A stretch of 64,000 nt of DNA from HXMU1420-13 sp965249965 (GTDB taxonomy: Bacteria; Bacteroidota; Rhodothermia; Balneolales; Balneolaceae). Where the stretch lies: the NCBI GenBank assembly GCA_965249965.1, contig OZ252262.1, positions 2,046,001 to 2,110,000 of the forward strand, written 5' to 3'. The translations under genes and the position numbers were made by a program. A model generated the notes under the pieces. The model ran no database searches, was not told the DNA's origin, and was given only the letters and a program-made list of their open reading frames with translations. Of the stretch, positions 27,030 through 35,548 are shown one piece after another; the first letter of the stretch is position 1; each line of letters opens with the position of its first letter.

Positions 27030-27578
27030 TTATTTCTCTATCTCTAAAATGGTTCTGTTGTGATTGGAGTAAATATCGATATCGGCTGCAATTCGTAGAG
27101 CTTCATCCACGATATCTTTAGCTTTCATGTCGGGAGCATGTTTCACCATGGCGCGTGCTGCAGCCAATGCATAGCTACCACCACTCCCAATTGTTACGAT
27201 ATTGTCGTCTGGCTCAATTACATCTCCCTGCCCGGAAATAACCAGGGCATAATCGTTGTCCATAACAATTAACAAGGCCTCAAGCTTCTGAAGAAACTTA
27301 TCCTTTCTCCAATCTTTGGCAAGTTCTACAGCTGCGCGCTGCATATTGCCGTTATATTCGTTTAGTTTTTCTTCGTAGCGCTCAAATAAGGTAAAGGCAT
27401 CGGCTGTGGATCCTGCAAATCCTGCAAGAACCTTACCATCATGAAGTTTTCTAACTTTTTTCACTGTGCTTTTCATCACAGTTTTATCAAGGGTTGCCTG
27501 TCCGTCGCTACCAATTGCCGCTTCACCATTATGGATGATGCCAACAACGGTTGTTGCATGTAAATTAAATACACTCAT
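27030..27578 (-). CDS. hslV: ATP-dependent protease peptidase subunit HslV
   Basis: 182-residue proteasome-like peptidase. The HATTVVGI start exposes the N-terminal catalytic Thr after processing; NGEAAIGSDGQATL and GKVLAGFAGSTADAFTLFERYE are family hallmarks. It assembles with HslU, encoded immediately downstream. It lies 50 bases downstream of the RNase E/G gene on the same strand and may share its transcript. Confidence 0.97.
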   Translation of the reverse strand: MSVFNLHATTVVGIIHNGEAAIGSDGQATLDKTVMKSTVKKVRKLHDGKVLAGFAGSTADAFTLFERYEEKLNEYNGNMQRAAVELAKDWRKDKFLQKLEALLIVMDNDYALVISGQGDVIEPDDNIVTIGSGGSYALAAARAMVKHAPDMKAKDIVDEALRIAADIDIYSNHNRTILEIEK

Positions 27579-27628
27579 AAATAAATAGTTTGGTTATCAA
27601 CTAAGTGGCAAGAACCAAGCCAAATGGG

Positions 27629-29407
27629 CTATCTAGGCTGTTTTTGCTGGTGTTGATTTCCTCGATTTCCAGAATTGGCAGACCGACCTGACGATCCGCT
27701 ACGATTGTTTGAGCCGCCTCTGTTATTAGAATTATTCCGCGAATTGGGCGATTTCTTCGTTATTTCGAGATTACTTCGATCATGCTGACCACTATTGATT
27801 TCTTCCAGTTCCTGACGGTTTAACAGTTCATCTATCGATTCGCCACGCATTACTGCATCCGTGATATTAAGGTCAGATCCTGCAAGAGTAGCGTGAAATT
27901 CGTTAAGGGATGTATTTTCATCTCCAATAATGGAAATCTTCATTCCAAATTTAGTCATCCATTTCCAACGGCGACTAACCAGGCCTTTGGTGAGATAAGA
28001 TTTCAGGTATGGATTCACATAAAGATCGAGAGCACGATATTTTGTGCTGTGCTTGAATTTGCTAATCCAGCTTTCGATATCGGTGATAATGGTATCTTGT
28101 GTAACAACACTACCAGATCCACCACACATTGGGCATACTTTAGAAACAGAGTTAACTACACTTGGGCGGATTCGCTGGCGTGTTATTTGAACCAAACCAA
28201 AGTCACTCATGCCAATGATGTTGGTTTTTGCCTGATCCTTACGAAATTCTTTTTTCAGCTCGTCATAAATCTTTTTCCGGTTCTTGTCGTCCTTTAAGTC
28301 AATAAAATCGACCACAATGATCCCGCCAATATCCCTTAAACGCAATTGCTTAGCTATCTCCCGAGCTGCCTCGAGATTCGTTTTCAATGAATTATCTTCC
28401 TGACGTTCTTTAGCAGCATAAGGGCCAGAGTTCACGTCAACCACATACATAGCTTCTGTTTGTTCAAAAATCAGATAACCACCCATTTTCATGCGAACGC
28501 GAGGGGAGAAGATGGAATTCACATCTTCCGAAATCTTCATGAAATCGAAAATGTGTTCCTTACGTTTGTAAAGCTCCACATTTGGTACCATGTGCGGCGC
28601 AATCTGACTTACGTATCCCTTGATTTGCCGAAACATTTTTGGATCGTCGATAAGAACCCGATCATAATTTTTTGCAAATAAATCGCGAATCAGACTTTCC
28701 GTCATATCAAGATCTTTATACAATAACGATGGCGGCTTGGCATTTTCAACTTGATCTACGATCATTTCCCATTTGCGAAGTACATTTCTTAAATCGTCTT
28801 CAATTGCCTGGGAGTCCTGTTTTTGAGCAACCGTGCGGACAATTACACCGAATCCATCAGGCAGCATTTTATTGAGAATGCTTTTTAAACGTCGGCGTTC
28901 TTTATAATTACTTATGCGTTTCGACACCGCGATGTAGTCACCCATCGGAATTAGTACTAAAAAGCGACCCGCAATGGTAATATCCGTAGAAACTCGAGGA
29001 CCTTTTGAGCCAATAGGTTCTTTTACTATTTGGACAAGAATCTTTTGTCCGGTTTTTAAAATATTTCCGGCAAGTTGTTGTTTTTGTACATTGGTAAGAT
29101 TCTCTTTGTTTTTGAGATCCTTTTCCATCTTTGCTGGAATGGCATTATTGCCATTTAACATGCGGATGTATTCGTCTAGATGGTCGCCGGCATCGGAGAA
29201 GTGAAGGAAGGCATCTTTTGGGGTGCCCATGTCTATGAAAGCGGCACGAATACCGCTCATCACTTTATGAACCCTGGCTACATGTATATTACCAACAGTA
29301 CGCTGGTTCTCTTCTGATTCTATAAATAGCTGCGCTAATTCTCCTTTCTCGATCAGCGCGATTCGGTTCTGATTGCCCGAAGAATGAATGATAATTTGGT
29401 TTTTCAT
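27629..29407 (-). CDS. rng: Ribonuclease E/G family protein
   Basis: 592 residues from ATG 29407 (an in-frame TTG at 29425 is the alternative). An S1 RNA-binding domain occupies about 30-120, followed by the 5' sensor, then the catalytic Asp pair in YVVDVNSGPY and VVDFIDLKDDKNR. The Zn-link is CPMCGGSGSV. The C-terminal ~70 residues are a basic Asn/Arg/Gly/Gln-rich tail, likely disordered and RNA-binding. An endoribonuclease in rRNA maturation and mRNA decay. It is preceded by an unusually long gap of 430 bases. Confidence 0.94.
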   Translation of the reverse strand: MKNQIIIHSSGNQNRIALIEKGELAQLFIESEENQRTVGNIHVARVHKVMSGIRAAFIDMGTPKDAFLHFSDAGDHLDEYIRMLNGNNAIPAKMEKDLKNKENLTNVQKQQLAGNILKTGQKILVQIVKEPIGSKGPRVSTDITIAGRFLVLIPMGDYIAVSKRISNYKERRRLKSILNKMLPDGFGVIVRTVAQKQDSQAIEDDLRNVLRKWEMIVDQVENAKPPSLLYKDLDMTESLIRDLFAKNYDRVLIDDPKMFRQIKGYVSQIAPHMVPNVELYKRKEHIFDFMKISEDVNSIFSPRVRMKMGGYLIFEQTEAMYVVDVNSGPYAAKERQEDNSLKTNLEAAREIAKQLRLRDIGGIIVVDFIDLKDDKNRKKIYDELKKEFRKDQAKTNIIGMSDFGLVQITRQRIRPSVVNSVSKVCPMCGGSGSVVTQDTIITDIESWISKFKHSTKYRALDLYVNPYLKSYLTKGLVSRRWKWMTKFGMKISIIGDENTSLNEFHATLAGSDLNITDAVMRGESIDELLNRQELEEINSGQHDRSNLEITKKSPNSRNNSNNRGGSNNRSGSSGRSANSGNRGNQHQQKQPR

Positions 29408-29838
29408 CGAAATAAACTTTTTCAAGGCGCTCTTTTCCGGTCACAACAAGCCATCGTCTTAACTTTTTAAAGGTACCAGTTACCTTCCAGTTAGAATATT
29501 GTTCGGTGGAAGGTATTTGAAGCGTGTGGCCTGATTCTTCAGCGCCTTTTAATTTTTTTGAAATTGATTCAGATTCATTTTTTAAATCTGAGAAGAGCTT
29601 TTGCTTCAAGACAAGAATAAGTAGTGTGCAAAAGCTAATAAAATTGGTACAGAGGCGATCTAATCTATGTATTGTAGAGTCGTCTGTGTATTTAAATTGA
29701 TATGTATTTTGTGCGTAGTGCAACGAATAAAATGTTGTATAAAAACTCTTGTGGTAATTTATATCACGTAGCAATATAACTGCAGAATCGTGCCAAAGTA
29801 AAACGCTTTATTGTAAAGGAATTTATTAGCCAGGTCAG
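29408..29838 (-). promoter_or_regulatory. Long leader/intergenic region of rng
   Basis: 430 bases lie between murA and rng on the same strand. A minus-strand frame at 29289-29774 overlaps the first 40 codons of rng and shows no domain, so I do not call it a gene. A long 5' leader would recall the self-regulating leader of E. coli rne, but no specific hairpin match was established. AAGGTA/TACCTT (about 29470-29486) is a small inverted repeat. Confidence 0.3.
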
Positions 29839-31107
29839 TTAGTTATCTTCAACCCGCTTAATCTTTGCACCAACAGGGTTTAGCTTGTTTTCAAGTGATT
29901 CATAGCCTCTGTCTAAGTGGTACACTCGAAGTACTTCGGAGGTATTTTCAGCAACCATTGCAGCTAGAACCAAACTTACGCTGGCACGTAAATCAGTACT
30001 CATTACAGAAGCTCCAGTTAGCGGAGTTTGTCCTTTAATCGATACCGTATTTTTATCTACATGCATATCTGCACCTAAGCGAACTAACTCCGGTACATAG
30101 CTAAAGCGATCATAGTACACAGTATCAGTAACAGAAGAGCTGCCTTTTGCCTGGGTGAGCATGGTTGCCCATTGAGCTTGTAAATCGGTTGGGAATCCCG
30201 GATAGATCGCAGTTTCTACTGATACGGGCTGAAGAACTTCAGGTGCTTTGATTTTAATCTCTGTTCCCTCAATAATTACCTGCGTACCGGTTTGGCGAAG
30301 TAATTCCGGAAAATTTCCTAATTGATCAGAATTACAACCAGTGAGCGTTAATTCTGAGTCAGGGTGCATAGCCCCAGCTATCATATACGTACCAAGTTCG
30401 ATTCGATCGGGATCGTTGTTTATGTTAATGCCATCTAAACTGGCTACTTTTCTGATTATAAGAGTATCAGTTCCAACACCCGAAATATTTGCTCCCATTT
30501 CAATGAGTGCATTACATAGCTGAACCACATCGGGTTCTTTTGCAGCATTATGAATGGTGAATTTTTCGGATCTAAGAACAGCGGCAAGAATCAAATTAAC
30601 GGTGGCGCCAACACTGCTTGGGTTGAGCGTAAACTCACTTTCTTTTAAGGATTTTTCAGCTTTTGCGAGTACGTATCCTTTTTCAAGGGAAATGTCGATT
30701 CCCATCGCTTCCATCCCTTTAAGATGCAAATCCACGGGTCGGGGGCCCCAGGCACATCCACCCGGAAGTGAAACTTTGGCATATCCATGTTTGCCAACTA
30801 AAGCTCCCAGCATATAAAAAGAAGCACGCATTTTTCTAACAAGGTCGTAGGGGGCTTCGAGATAACTCACATTGGTTGGATCAATCACCACATAATTTTC
30901 CTGATCAAAAAAGTCAACTTTTGCGCCAACCACTCTAAGAACATTGTTGAACGTATAAATATCCTGTAAACGAGGGATATTTTTAATGGTGACTACAGAG
31001 TCTGCTAAAAGTGCACCGGCAATGATTGGAAGTGCTGCATTTTTTGATCCGCTGATGTTGATGGTTCCTTTTAATGGAGTTCCACCTTCGATAATAAATT
31101 TATCCAA
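29839..31107 (-). CDS. murA: UDP-N-acetylglucosamine 1-carboxyvinyltransferase
   Basis: 422-residue EPSP-synthase-like enzyme of the first committed peptidoglycan step. It has ISGSKNAALPIIAGALLAD at the N-terminus and the PEP-binding loop LPGGCAWGPRPVDLHL with the catalytic, fosfomycin-sensitive Cys. PGFPTDLQAQ and DLRASVSLVLAAM are the conserved C-terminal motifs. It overlaps the biotin-carrier gene upstream by eight bases, suggesting coupled translation. Confidence 0.97.
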   Translation of the reverse strand: MDKFIIEGGTPLKGTINISGSKNAALPIIAGALLADSVVTIKNIPRLQDIYTFNNVLRVVGAKVDFFDQENYVVIDPTNVSYLEAPYDLVRKMRASFYMLGALVGKHGYAKVSLPGGCAWGPRPVDLHLKGMEAMGIDISLEKGYVLAKAEKSLKESEFTLNPSSVGATVNLILAAVLRSEKFTIHNAAKEPDVVQLCNALIEMGANISGVGTDTLIIRKVASLDGININNDPDRIELGTYMIAGAMHPDSELTLTGCNSDQLGNFPELLRQTGTQVIIEGTEIKIKAPEVLQPVSVETAIYPGFPTDLQAQWATMLTQAKGSSSVTDTVYYDRFSYVPELVRLGADMHVDKNTVSIKGQTPLTGASVMSTDLRASVSLVLAAMVAENTSEVLRVYHLDRGYESLENKLNPVGAKIKRVEDN

Positions 31108-31606
31108 CTGCCTCTATTTCAAGTATTAAGGTTTTCTTTTCAACTGACTGACCGACTTCTGCATCAATTTTTTTGATTACACCGTCGATAGGCGATTTGA
31201 GTTCATTCTCCATCTTCATGGCTTCCAGAATTGCAACGGGTTGCCCTTTGGTAACTTCATCACCCTCTTTTACCATGATATCTAAAATTTTCCCCGGCAT
31301 TGGTGAAGCCAAACTTCCTTCGTTTGCACTACTAGCTGACTTAAATCCCAGCTTATCTAACAACAGCTGTTGTTCGTCTTTAACGGTTGCTTTATACCAA
31401 GAACCATCGATGGAAAACTCTAAACTCGATTCGTCTATTTTAACATTATCCAATCGGTACAATTTTGTTCCCTTTCGTAGTAAAAATCGTCCATTTTCTT
31501 TGGCAAACTCAAAGGTTCCGGTGTTATCACCAACCTGATACATTGAATCGTCTTTATTAATGTCGATTTCAATCGATTTTTCGTCAAATTCTACGTTAAA
31601 TTTCAT
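31100..31606 (-). CDS. Biotin carboxyl carrier protein (acyl-CoA carboxylase biotinyl domain)
   Basis: 168 residues. The C-terminal lipoyl/biotinyl domain (about 98-166) carries the biotinylation motif EAMKMENEL and SPMPGKILDIMVKEGDEV. The N-terminal ~90 residues are a beta-rich region seen in stand-alone biotin subunits of propionyl-/acetyl-/pyruvate-type carboxylases. No carboxylase or carboxyltransferase gene is adjacent, so its partner is elsewhere. It overlaps its neighbours on both sides. Confidence 0.9.
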   Translation of the reverse strand: MKFNVEFDEKSIEIDINKDDSMYQVGDNTGTFEFAKENGRFLLRKGTKLYRLDNVKIDESSLEFSIDGSWYKATVKDEQQLLLDKLGFKSASSANEGSLASPMPGKILDIMVKEGDEVTKGQPVAILEAMKMENELKSPIDGVIKKIDAEVGQSVEKKTLILEIEAVG

Positions 31607-31869
31607 GCTAGTTCTCTTATTTGTTTTAGCCCCGATTTTGTAGCCCGAAAAGTAAAATCCTGCAAGTTATCAGCATCATAAAAAGTGGCACCTCTTTGAA
31701 CATTAATATCTTGATTTACCACCTCAATTAAGCGATAGTTAATAAGATTGATCAGATCGTCGCGAAGGGCGCCGGATGGGAGTTCTGTTTCTTCCAACAA
31801 AACATCGTATGGTTCTGGAAATATTAACCTTGCCAGCACTTTTTTTTCTGACGGATAAAGTTTTCTCAT
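31603..31869 (-). CDS. Small hypothetical protein, winged-helix-like
   Basis: 88 residues; helices (KLYPSEKKVLARLIF, ELPSGALRDDLINLINYRLIEVV) followed by a beta-turn-strand (DFTFRATKSGLKQIRE) look like a small winged helix. No recognised family. It overlaps the biotin-carrier gene by four bases and is first in the murA operon, so it may be an accessory or regulator. Confidence 0.65.
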   Translation of the reverse strand: MRKLYPSEKKVLARLIFPEPYDVLLEETELPSGALRDDLINLINYRLIEVVNQDINVQRGATFYDADNLQDFTFRATKSGLKQIRELA

Positions 31870-31906
31870 AGGTTGAAGATAGAAGGTGATTCTACCTAAA
31901 ACAACC

Positions 31907-32398
31907 TTATTGAATCAATAAATCGCCGTAAGATATAAGGCGTTGATTTCCATCAAAAAGAAGCATGCGGTATATGCCTCTGGCTTGATCAGCTGAACTA
32001 CCGAACTGACGAGTGTTTACTAAAAAAGTAAGTAGTTCAAAGTCGCTGGTAACGTCCTGCAACTGAAGAGGAATCCAGGTGTTTGATTGGTTTAAGTATC
32101 CGAGCTCAAGAATTGTACTGACCGGAGCACCATTTAATTCTACTTCTAAACTGATATTCGCCCCGAATTGAACCGGATTTGGAAAAACAGGTTGAACATC
32201 CGCCAAACCAATATAGAGAGGAGAAATGCGCCAGTCGTCGCTATCCACTCGAACAATCTCGCCCTGAAAATTTGTTTCTGTGATGTTAGCAGGTTCTGTG
32301 TACGCCTGGCTTTCAAATTTAATTTGGGCATCATCATTACCACAGCCTGCTGTTAACAGACTTACAATAATAAACAGGGTAAAAGTTATGTTTTTCAT
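31907..32398 (-). CDS. Lipoprotein of unknown function
   Basis: 163 residues with a lipoprotein signal (LFIIVSLLTAGCGND, Cys at about 19). The mature domain is all-beta, with PVQFGANISLEVELNGAPV and a late RGIYRMLLFDGNQRLISYG stretch, resembling an Ig-like or beta-sandwich fold. TATTTTTG on the minus strand at 32441-32448 is a good -7 promoter box. Function unknown. Confidence 0.7.
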   Translation of the reverse strand: MKNITFTLFIIVSLLTAGCGNDDAQIKFESQAYTEPANITETNFQGEIVRVDSDDWRISPLYIGLADVQPVFPNPVQFGANISLEVELNGAPVSTILELGYLNQSNTWIPLQLQDVTSDFELLTFLVNTRQFGSSADQARGIYRMLLFDGNQRLISYGDLLIQ

Positions 32399-32472
32399 GG
32401 AGAGTTCAACAGGTATTTACACGTTCTTCTCGTATCTTTTCAAAAATACAAAACAATTCTTATACATAACGC

Positions 32473-32841
32473 ATGGTTCATATAATTGGCATCCCAAATT
32501 GCAACAAAATCAGAGATACCAAAAAATGGCTCGATGAAAAGGGTATCGACTATGAATTGATAAATGTTAAAAAAGAGCCTCTCACGCACGACGAACTTAA
32601 AGATCTGGAGTTTAAAGTAGGATTAGATGTACTGGTAAATTCCAGAGGTACCACGTACAGAAATCTAAAAATTAAAGATATGGATCTTTCGGATGAGCAA
32701 CTTTTCGATGTTTTGCTCGAGAATCAATCGATGATTAAACGGCCAGTGCTGGTGGTAGAAAACTCGGTTATGGTGGGGTACGACGAGGAAGCGTTCGAAA
32801 CTTTTTCGAAAGAAAACGAACTTATTTCGAGCGAAGAATGA
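32473..32841 (+). CDS. ArsC/Spx-like thioredoxin-fold protein (YffB type)
   Basis: 122 residues: HIIGIPNCNKIRDTKKWLDEKGIDYELINVKKEPLT, the ArsC/Spx/YffB fold with a single Cys at the arsenate-reductase Cys position, and IKRPVLVVENSVMVGYDEE near the end (the cis-Pro strand). The single-Cys motif and CNKIRD favour the YffB/Spx branch over true arsenate reductase. It overlaps the next gene by four bases. Confidence 0.85.
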   Translation: MVHIIGIPNCNKIRDTKKWLDEKGIDYELINVKKEPLTHDELKDLEFKVGLDVLVNSRGTTYRNLKIKDMDLSDEQLFDVLLENQSMIKRPVLVVENSVMVGYDEEAFETFSKENELISSEE

Positions 32842-33638
32842 ATCTTAAATTGTCAAAATATCTGACACTTATTTTAGCCTTTCTGCTATTTCCAGGGGCG
32901 CCAATTCAGGCCCAAGAGATAAACGAACCGCCAAGCATTGATGAATTATTCGAATACAAAGAGGTTTTTACGTTTGAAGTTAAATATGGATTTCTTCGTT
33001 TAGGAGAGGTTGAAGTAACCATGATGCCCGACTCTATGTTTCGGGGACAGATGCACAAACACCTGGTTACAAAGATTGTTTCGAATCCAAAAATTCCTTT
33101 TATAGGTACAGAAATTGATCATTTTCATAGTTTGTTTACGGTAAACGAAGACGGACTTCCTGTTACAAGTTATTACTGGAAAGACAATATCGATGAAGAC
33201 ATCTATAAAGATATTGAGTACGATTTCGATCGTGATAAAAACTATGTAACCTACAAAGAAGAAGATTTTTCAAGAGATACGCTGGAATTAGAGGAGCCAG
33301 CAACAGCAGGGCACGTGATCTTCTTGTTTTCAAGATTGTTTGCCGGTACCGATGTTAAAAATTCAATGATCGTATATGTGACTAAACGCAAAGGATACAT
33401 CCATTTTGAAAATGACGTTGAATTGGATAGAAGGAATTACAAACCCTGGGATGAACCGGTTAATGCCTATTTAACTACCGGATATACAGAAAATATTGAC
33501 GGTCCTTTTGGGTTCTCAGGGAAATTCAGAGCATGGTTTCTCGACGATGAATTGCGCGTTCCACTCGAAGCACGAGTAAAAGTATTGTTTGGAAACGCCT
33601 TAGTTAGACTGATTGATTACAAAAAAGAGCCTTTATGA
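32838..33638 (+). CDS. DUF3108 family periplasmic protein
   Basis: 266 residues, signal peptide about 1-25 (ending IQAQ). The mature region begins FEVKYGFLRLGEVEVTM and ends RAWFLDDELRVPLEARVKVLFGNALVRL, both hallmark strands of DUF3108. Fold predicted to be a lipocalin- or LolA-like beta-barrel half; function undefined. Overlaps flanking genes by four bases each, forming an operon with the Spx-like gene and dut. Confidence 0.82.
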   Translation: MNLKLSKYLTLILAFLLFPGAPIQAQEINEPPSIDELFEYKEVFTFEVKYGFLRLGEVEVTMMPDSMFRGQMHKHLVTKIVSNPKIPFIGTEIDHFHSLFTVNEDGLPVTSYYWKDNIDEDIYKDIEYDFDRDKNYVTYKEEDFSRDTLELEEPATAGHVIFLFSRLFAGTDVKNSMIVYVTKRKGYIHFENDVELDRRNYKPWDEPVNAYLTTGYTENIDGPFGFSGKFRAWFLDDELRVPLEARVKVLFGNALVRLIDYKKEPL

Positions 33639-34081
33639 GAGAAGTTCAATTTAGAAGATTAGACCATGCATTGGATCTACCTCTTCCAGGTTATGAGTCG
33701 GAATCAGCTGCAGGCATGGATATTCGTGCAGCTTTGGATAAACCCATCAAATTAAAACCCGGGGAGCGAACTCTAATTCCTACAGGTCTGCAAATGGCAC
33801 TGCCACATGGTTACGAAGCACAAATCCGGCCCAGAAGCGGATTAGCCATCCGAAATGGAATTACCATGTTAAATAGTCCTGGAACAATCGATGCAGATTA
33901 TAGGGGAGAAGTAAAAGTAATTGCGATCAATCATGGTCAGGCAGAATTCACTGTAAATCATGGAGACCGAATTGCTCAGATGGTGATTGCACCCATCGTT
34001 CAATTAGCTATCAAGGCAGTAGATGAACTCGATGAAACTGATCGGGGAGAAGGTGGGTTTGGTAGTACAGGGATCAATTAA
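33635..34081 (+). CDS. dut: Deoxyuridine 5'-triphosphate nucleotidohydrolase (dUTPase)
   Basis: 148 residues, trimeric dUTPase with its five motifs: AAGMDIRAA, RPRSGLAIRNG, SPGTIDADYRGEVKVI, HGDRIAQMVI and RGEGGFGSTG. Converts dUTP to dUMP, keeping uracil out of DNA and supplying thymidylate synthesis. Length is standard. Confidence 0.97.
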   Translation: MREVQFRRLDHALDLPLPGYESESAAGMDIRAALDKPIKLKPGERTLIPTGLQMALPHGYEAQIRPRSGLAIRNGITMLNSPGTIDADYRGEVKVIAINHGQAEFTVNHGDRIAQMVIAPIVQLAIKAVDELDETDRGEGGFGSTGIN

Positions 34082-34130
34082 GAATTCTACAATTAAGAAT
34101 TACAAATTATTGATTTCGTGTAACAAGGAC

Positions 34131-34151
34131 ATCCTGAATTTGTTTCAGGAT
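34131..34151. repeat. Interspersed inverted repeat, second copy
   Basis: ATCCTGAA (34131-34138) and TTCAGGAT (34144-34151), the same arms as at 13500-13543, in the gap between dut and the MFS gene. Confidence 0.5.
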
Positions 34152-34172
34152 CTTAAACTTTCCGTGTAACAT

Positions 34173-35435
34173 TTGGCTAATTCCCTTTCACCATACATAA
34201 ATCTTTTAAAGAATAATCAGAATTATCGAAGATTATGGGCGGCTCAGGCTGTTTCTAATTTTGGTGATTGGTTTGGTTTACTTGCTCTCTATGCATTAAT
34301 CGCCAAATATTCGGAATCTGAATTTTTGCTTGGATTGATCATCGTTGTAAAGATGCTGAGTCTGGCATTGTTTTCTCCGCTTGCGGGCTACATTACGGAT
34401 CGTTTTAATCGCAGAAAACTCATGATTTTGTGTGATGTTCTTCGTGCGCTTGCTGTGCTTGGAATCTTATTGGTTCAATCGGAGTCTATGCTTTGGATTG
34501 CTTATGTACTTACATCCATTCAAATGATGGTTTCTGCCGTATTTGAGCCAGCTAAAACAGCCTCTATTCCAAATGTTACTTCCAAAGAAGACTTAGTGAA
34601 CGCGAATATAATCTCCACCGCAACCTGGAGCATCATATTTACTTCCGGCATGGCTATTGGTGGATTCGCCACTGAATTGCTGGGCATTCAGATGGTGTTA
34701 ATTCTGGATGCAATGACCTATTTATTATCCGGTTGGTTCATTTATAAAGCGGTGATTCCTCAAACTCAAATGAGTGCAGAGGAGAAGGAAAAGACCAAGA
34801 ATCCATGGCATGGTATCGTGGATGGAGCTAAATATTTAGTTGGTAATCCACACATTTTACGCCCGAGTATAGCTAAAGGGACATCCAGCGCATTTTTGGG
34901 TGGACTCGTTTATATGCTGATTATAATCAGCGAAGAAATATTGATGATGGGAAGCATCGGATTGGGTTTATTATACGCCGCAAGAGGGATGGGAACGGGA
35001 ATTGGTCCGATTCTAGGACGCAGATTATTCAGTAATGAAAAAGATTGGGTGATGGTAATGGGTGGAGCCATTTTTACCGCAGGCTTGATGTACATGGTAG
35101 TGGGATTCACCAGCACAATTTGGATAATGATCGTATTTGTATTGTTGGCACATACAGCATCCGGAGCCAATTGGGTTAAAAGCACCGTACTTCTTCAAAA
35201 GCGGACGATTGATACCTTCCGAGGTCGGGTTTTTTCTACAGAATGGTTGTTGTTCACGATTATGAACTCCATTTCTGTGATGATTGCTTCGCTAGTTCTC
35301 GAATACCAACTCATCGATGTTAAAAACCTGATGATCATCTACGGTGGATTAATGGGACTTGCAGGAATCTCCTGGAGTTTGACAATCACACAGAAAGAGA
35401 AGGTGTACCAGAAAGGGTTGAAATTTACGCCATAA
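34173..35435 (+). CDS. MFS transporter
   Basis: 420 residues from a TTG start, about 11-12 membrane spans. The loop GYITDRFNRRKLMILCDVLRA matches the conserved MFS loop 2-3 motif, and VFEPAKTASIPNVTSKEDLVNANIIS resembles the macrolide-efflux (MefA/enterobactin exporter-like, MFS_3) group. Substrate unknown. Monocistronic by spacing. Confidence 0.85.
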   Translation: MANSLSPYINLLKNNQNYRRLWAAQAVSNFGDWFGLLALYALIAKYSESEFLLGLIIVVKMLSLALFSPLAGYITDRFNRRKLMILCDVLRALAVLGILLVQSESMLWIAYVLTSIQMMVSAVFEPAKTASIPNVTSKEDLVNANIISTATWSIIFTSGMAIGGFATELLGIQMVLILDAMTYLLSGWFIYKAVIPQTQMSAEEKEKTKNPWHGIVDGAKYLVGNPHILRPSIAKGTSSAFLGGLVYMLIIISEEILMMGSIGLGLLYAARGMGTGIGPILGRRLFSNEKDWVMVMGGAIFTAGLMYMVVGFTSTIWIMIVFVLLAHTASGANWVKSTVLLQKRTIDTFRGRVFSTEWLLFTIMNSISVMIASLVLEYQLIDVKNLMIIYGGLMGLAGISWSLTITQKEKVYQKGLKFTP

Positions 35436-35445
35436 TAATCAAGTC

Positions 35446-35526
35446 ATTCCTGCGGATGCAGGAATCCAGATTTATATCAAAGAATAGAGTCCCTTAAACC
35501 AATCCAGTTCCCTGCCTGAGCAGGGA
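35446..35526. repeat. Two palindromic elements between convergent genes
   Basis: ATTCCTGC/GCAGGAAT (35446-35465) and TCCCTGC/GCAGGGA (35509-35526) form two hairpins in the gap between the MFS and S9 peptidase genes. They may serve as a bidirectional transcription barrier or a dispersed repeat. Confidence 0.45.
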
Positions 35527-35548
35527 TAACCGGGGGAAGGTAATATCA

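Noticed and set aside
29289..29774. 161-codon minus-strand frame upstream of and overlapping rng
   Set aside because: It overlaps the first 40 codons of the well-supported RNase E/G gene in another frame and shows no domain or signal; the non-overlapping part looks like chance.
32473..32841. True arsenate reductase
   Set aside because: Only one Cys at the active site, a CNKIRD motif and no ars genes nearby; the YffB/Spx branch fits better.
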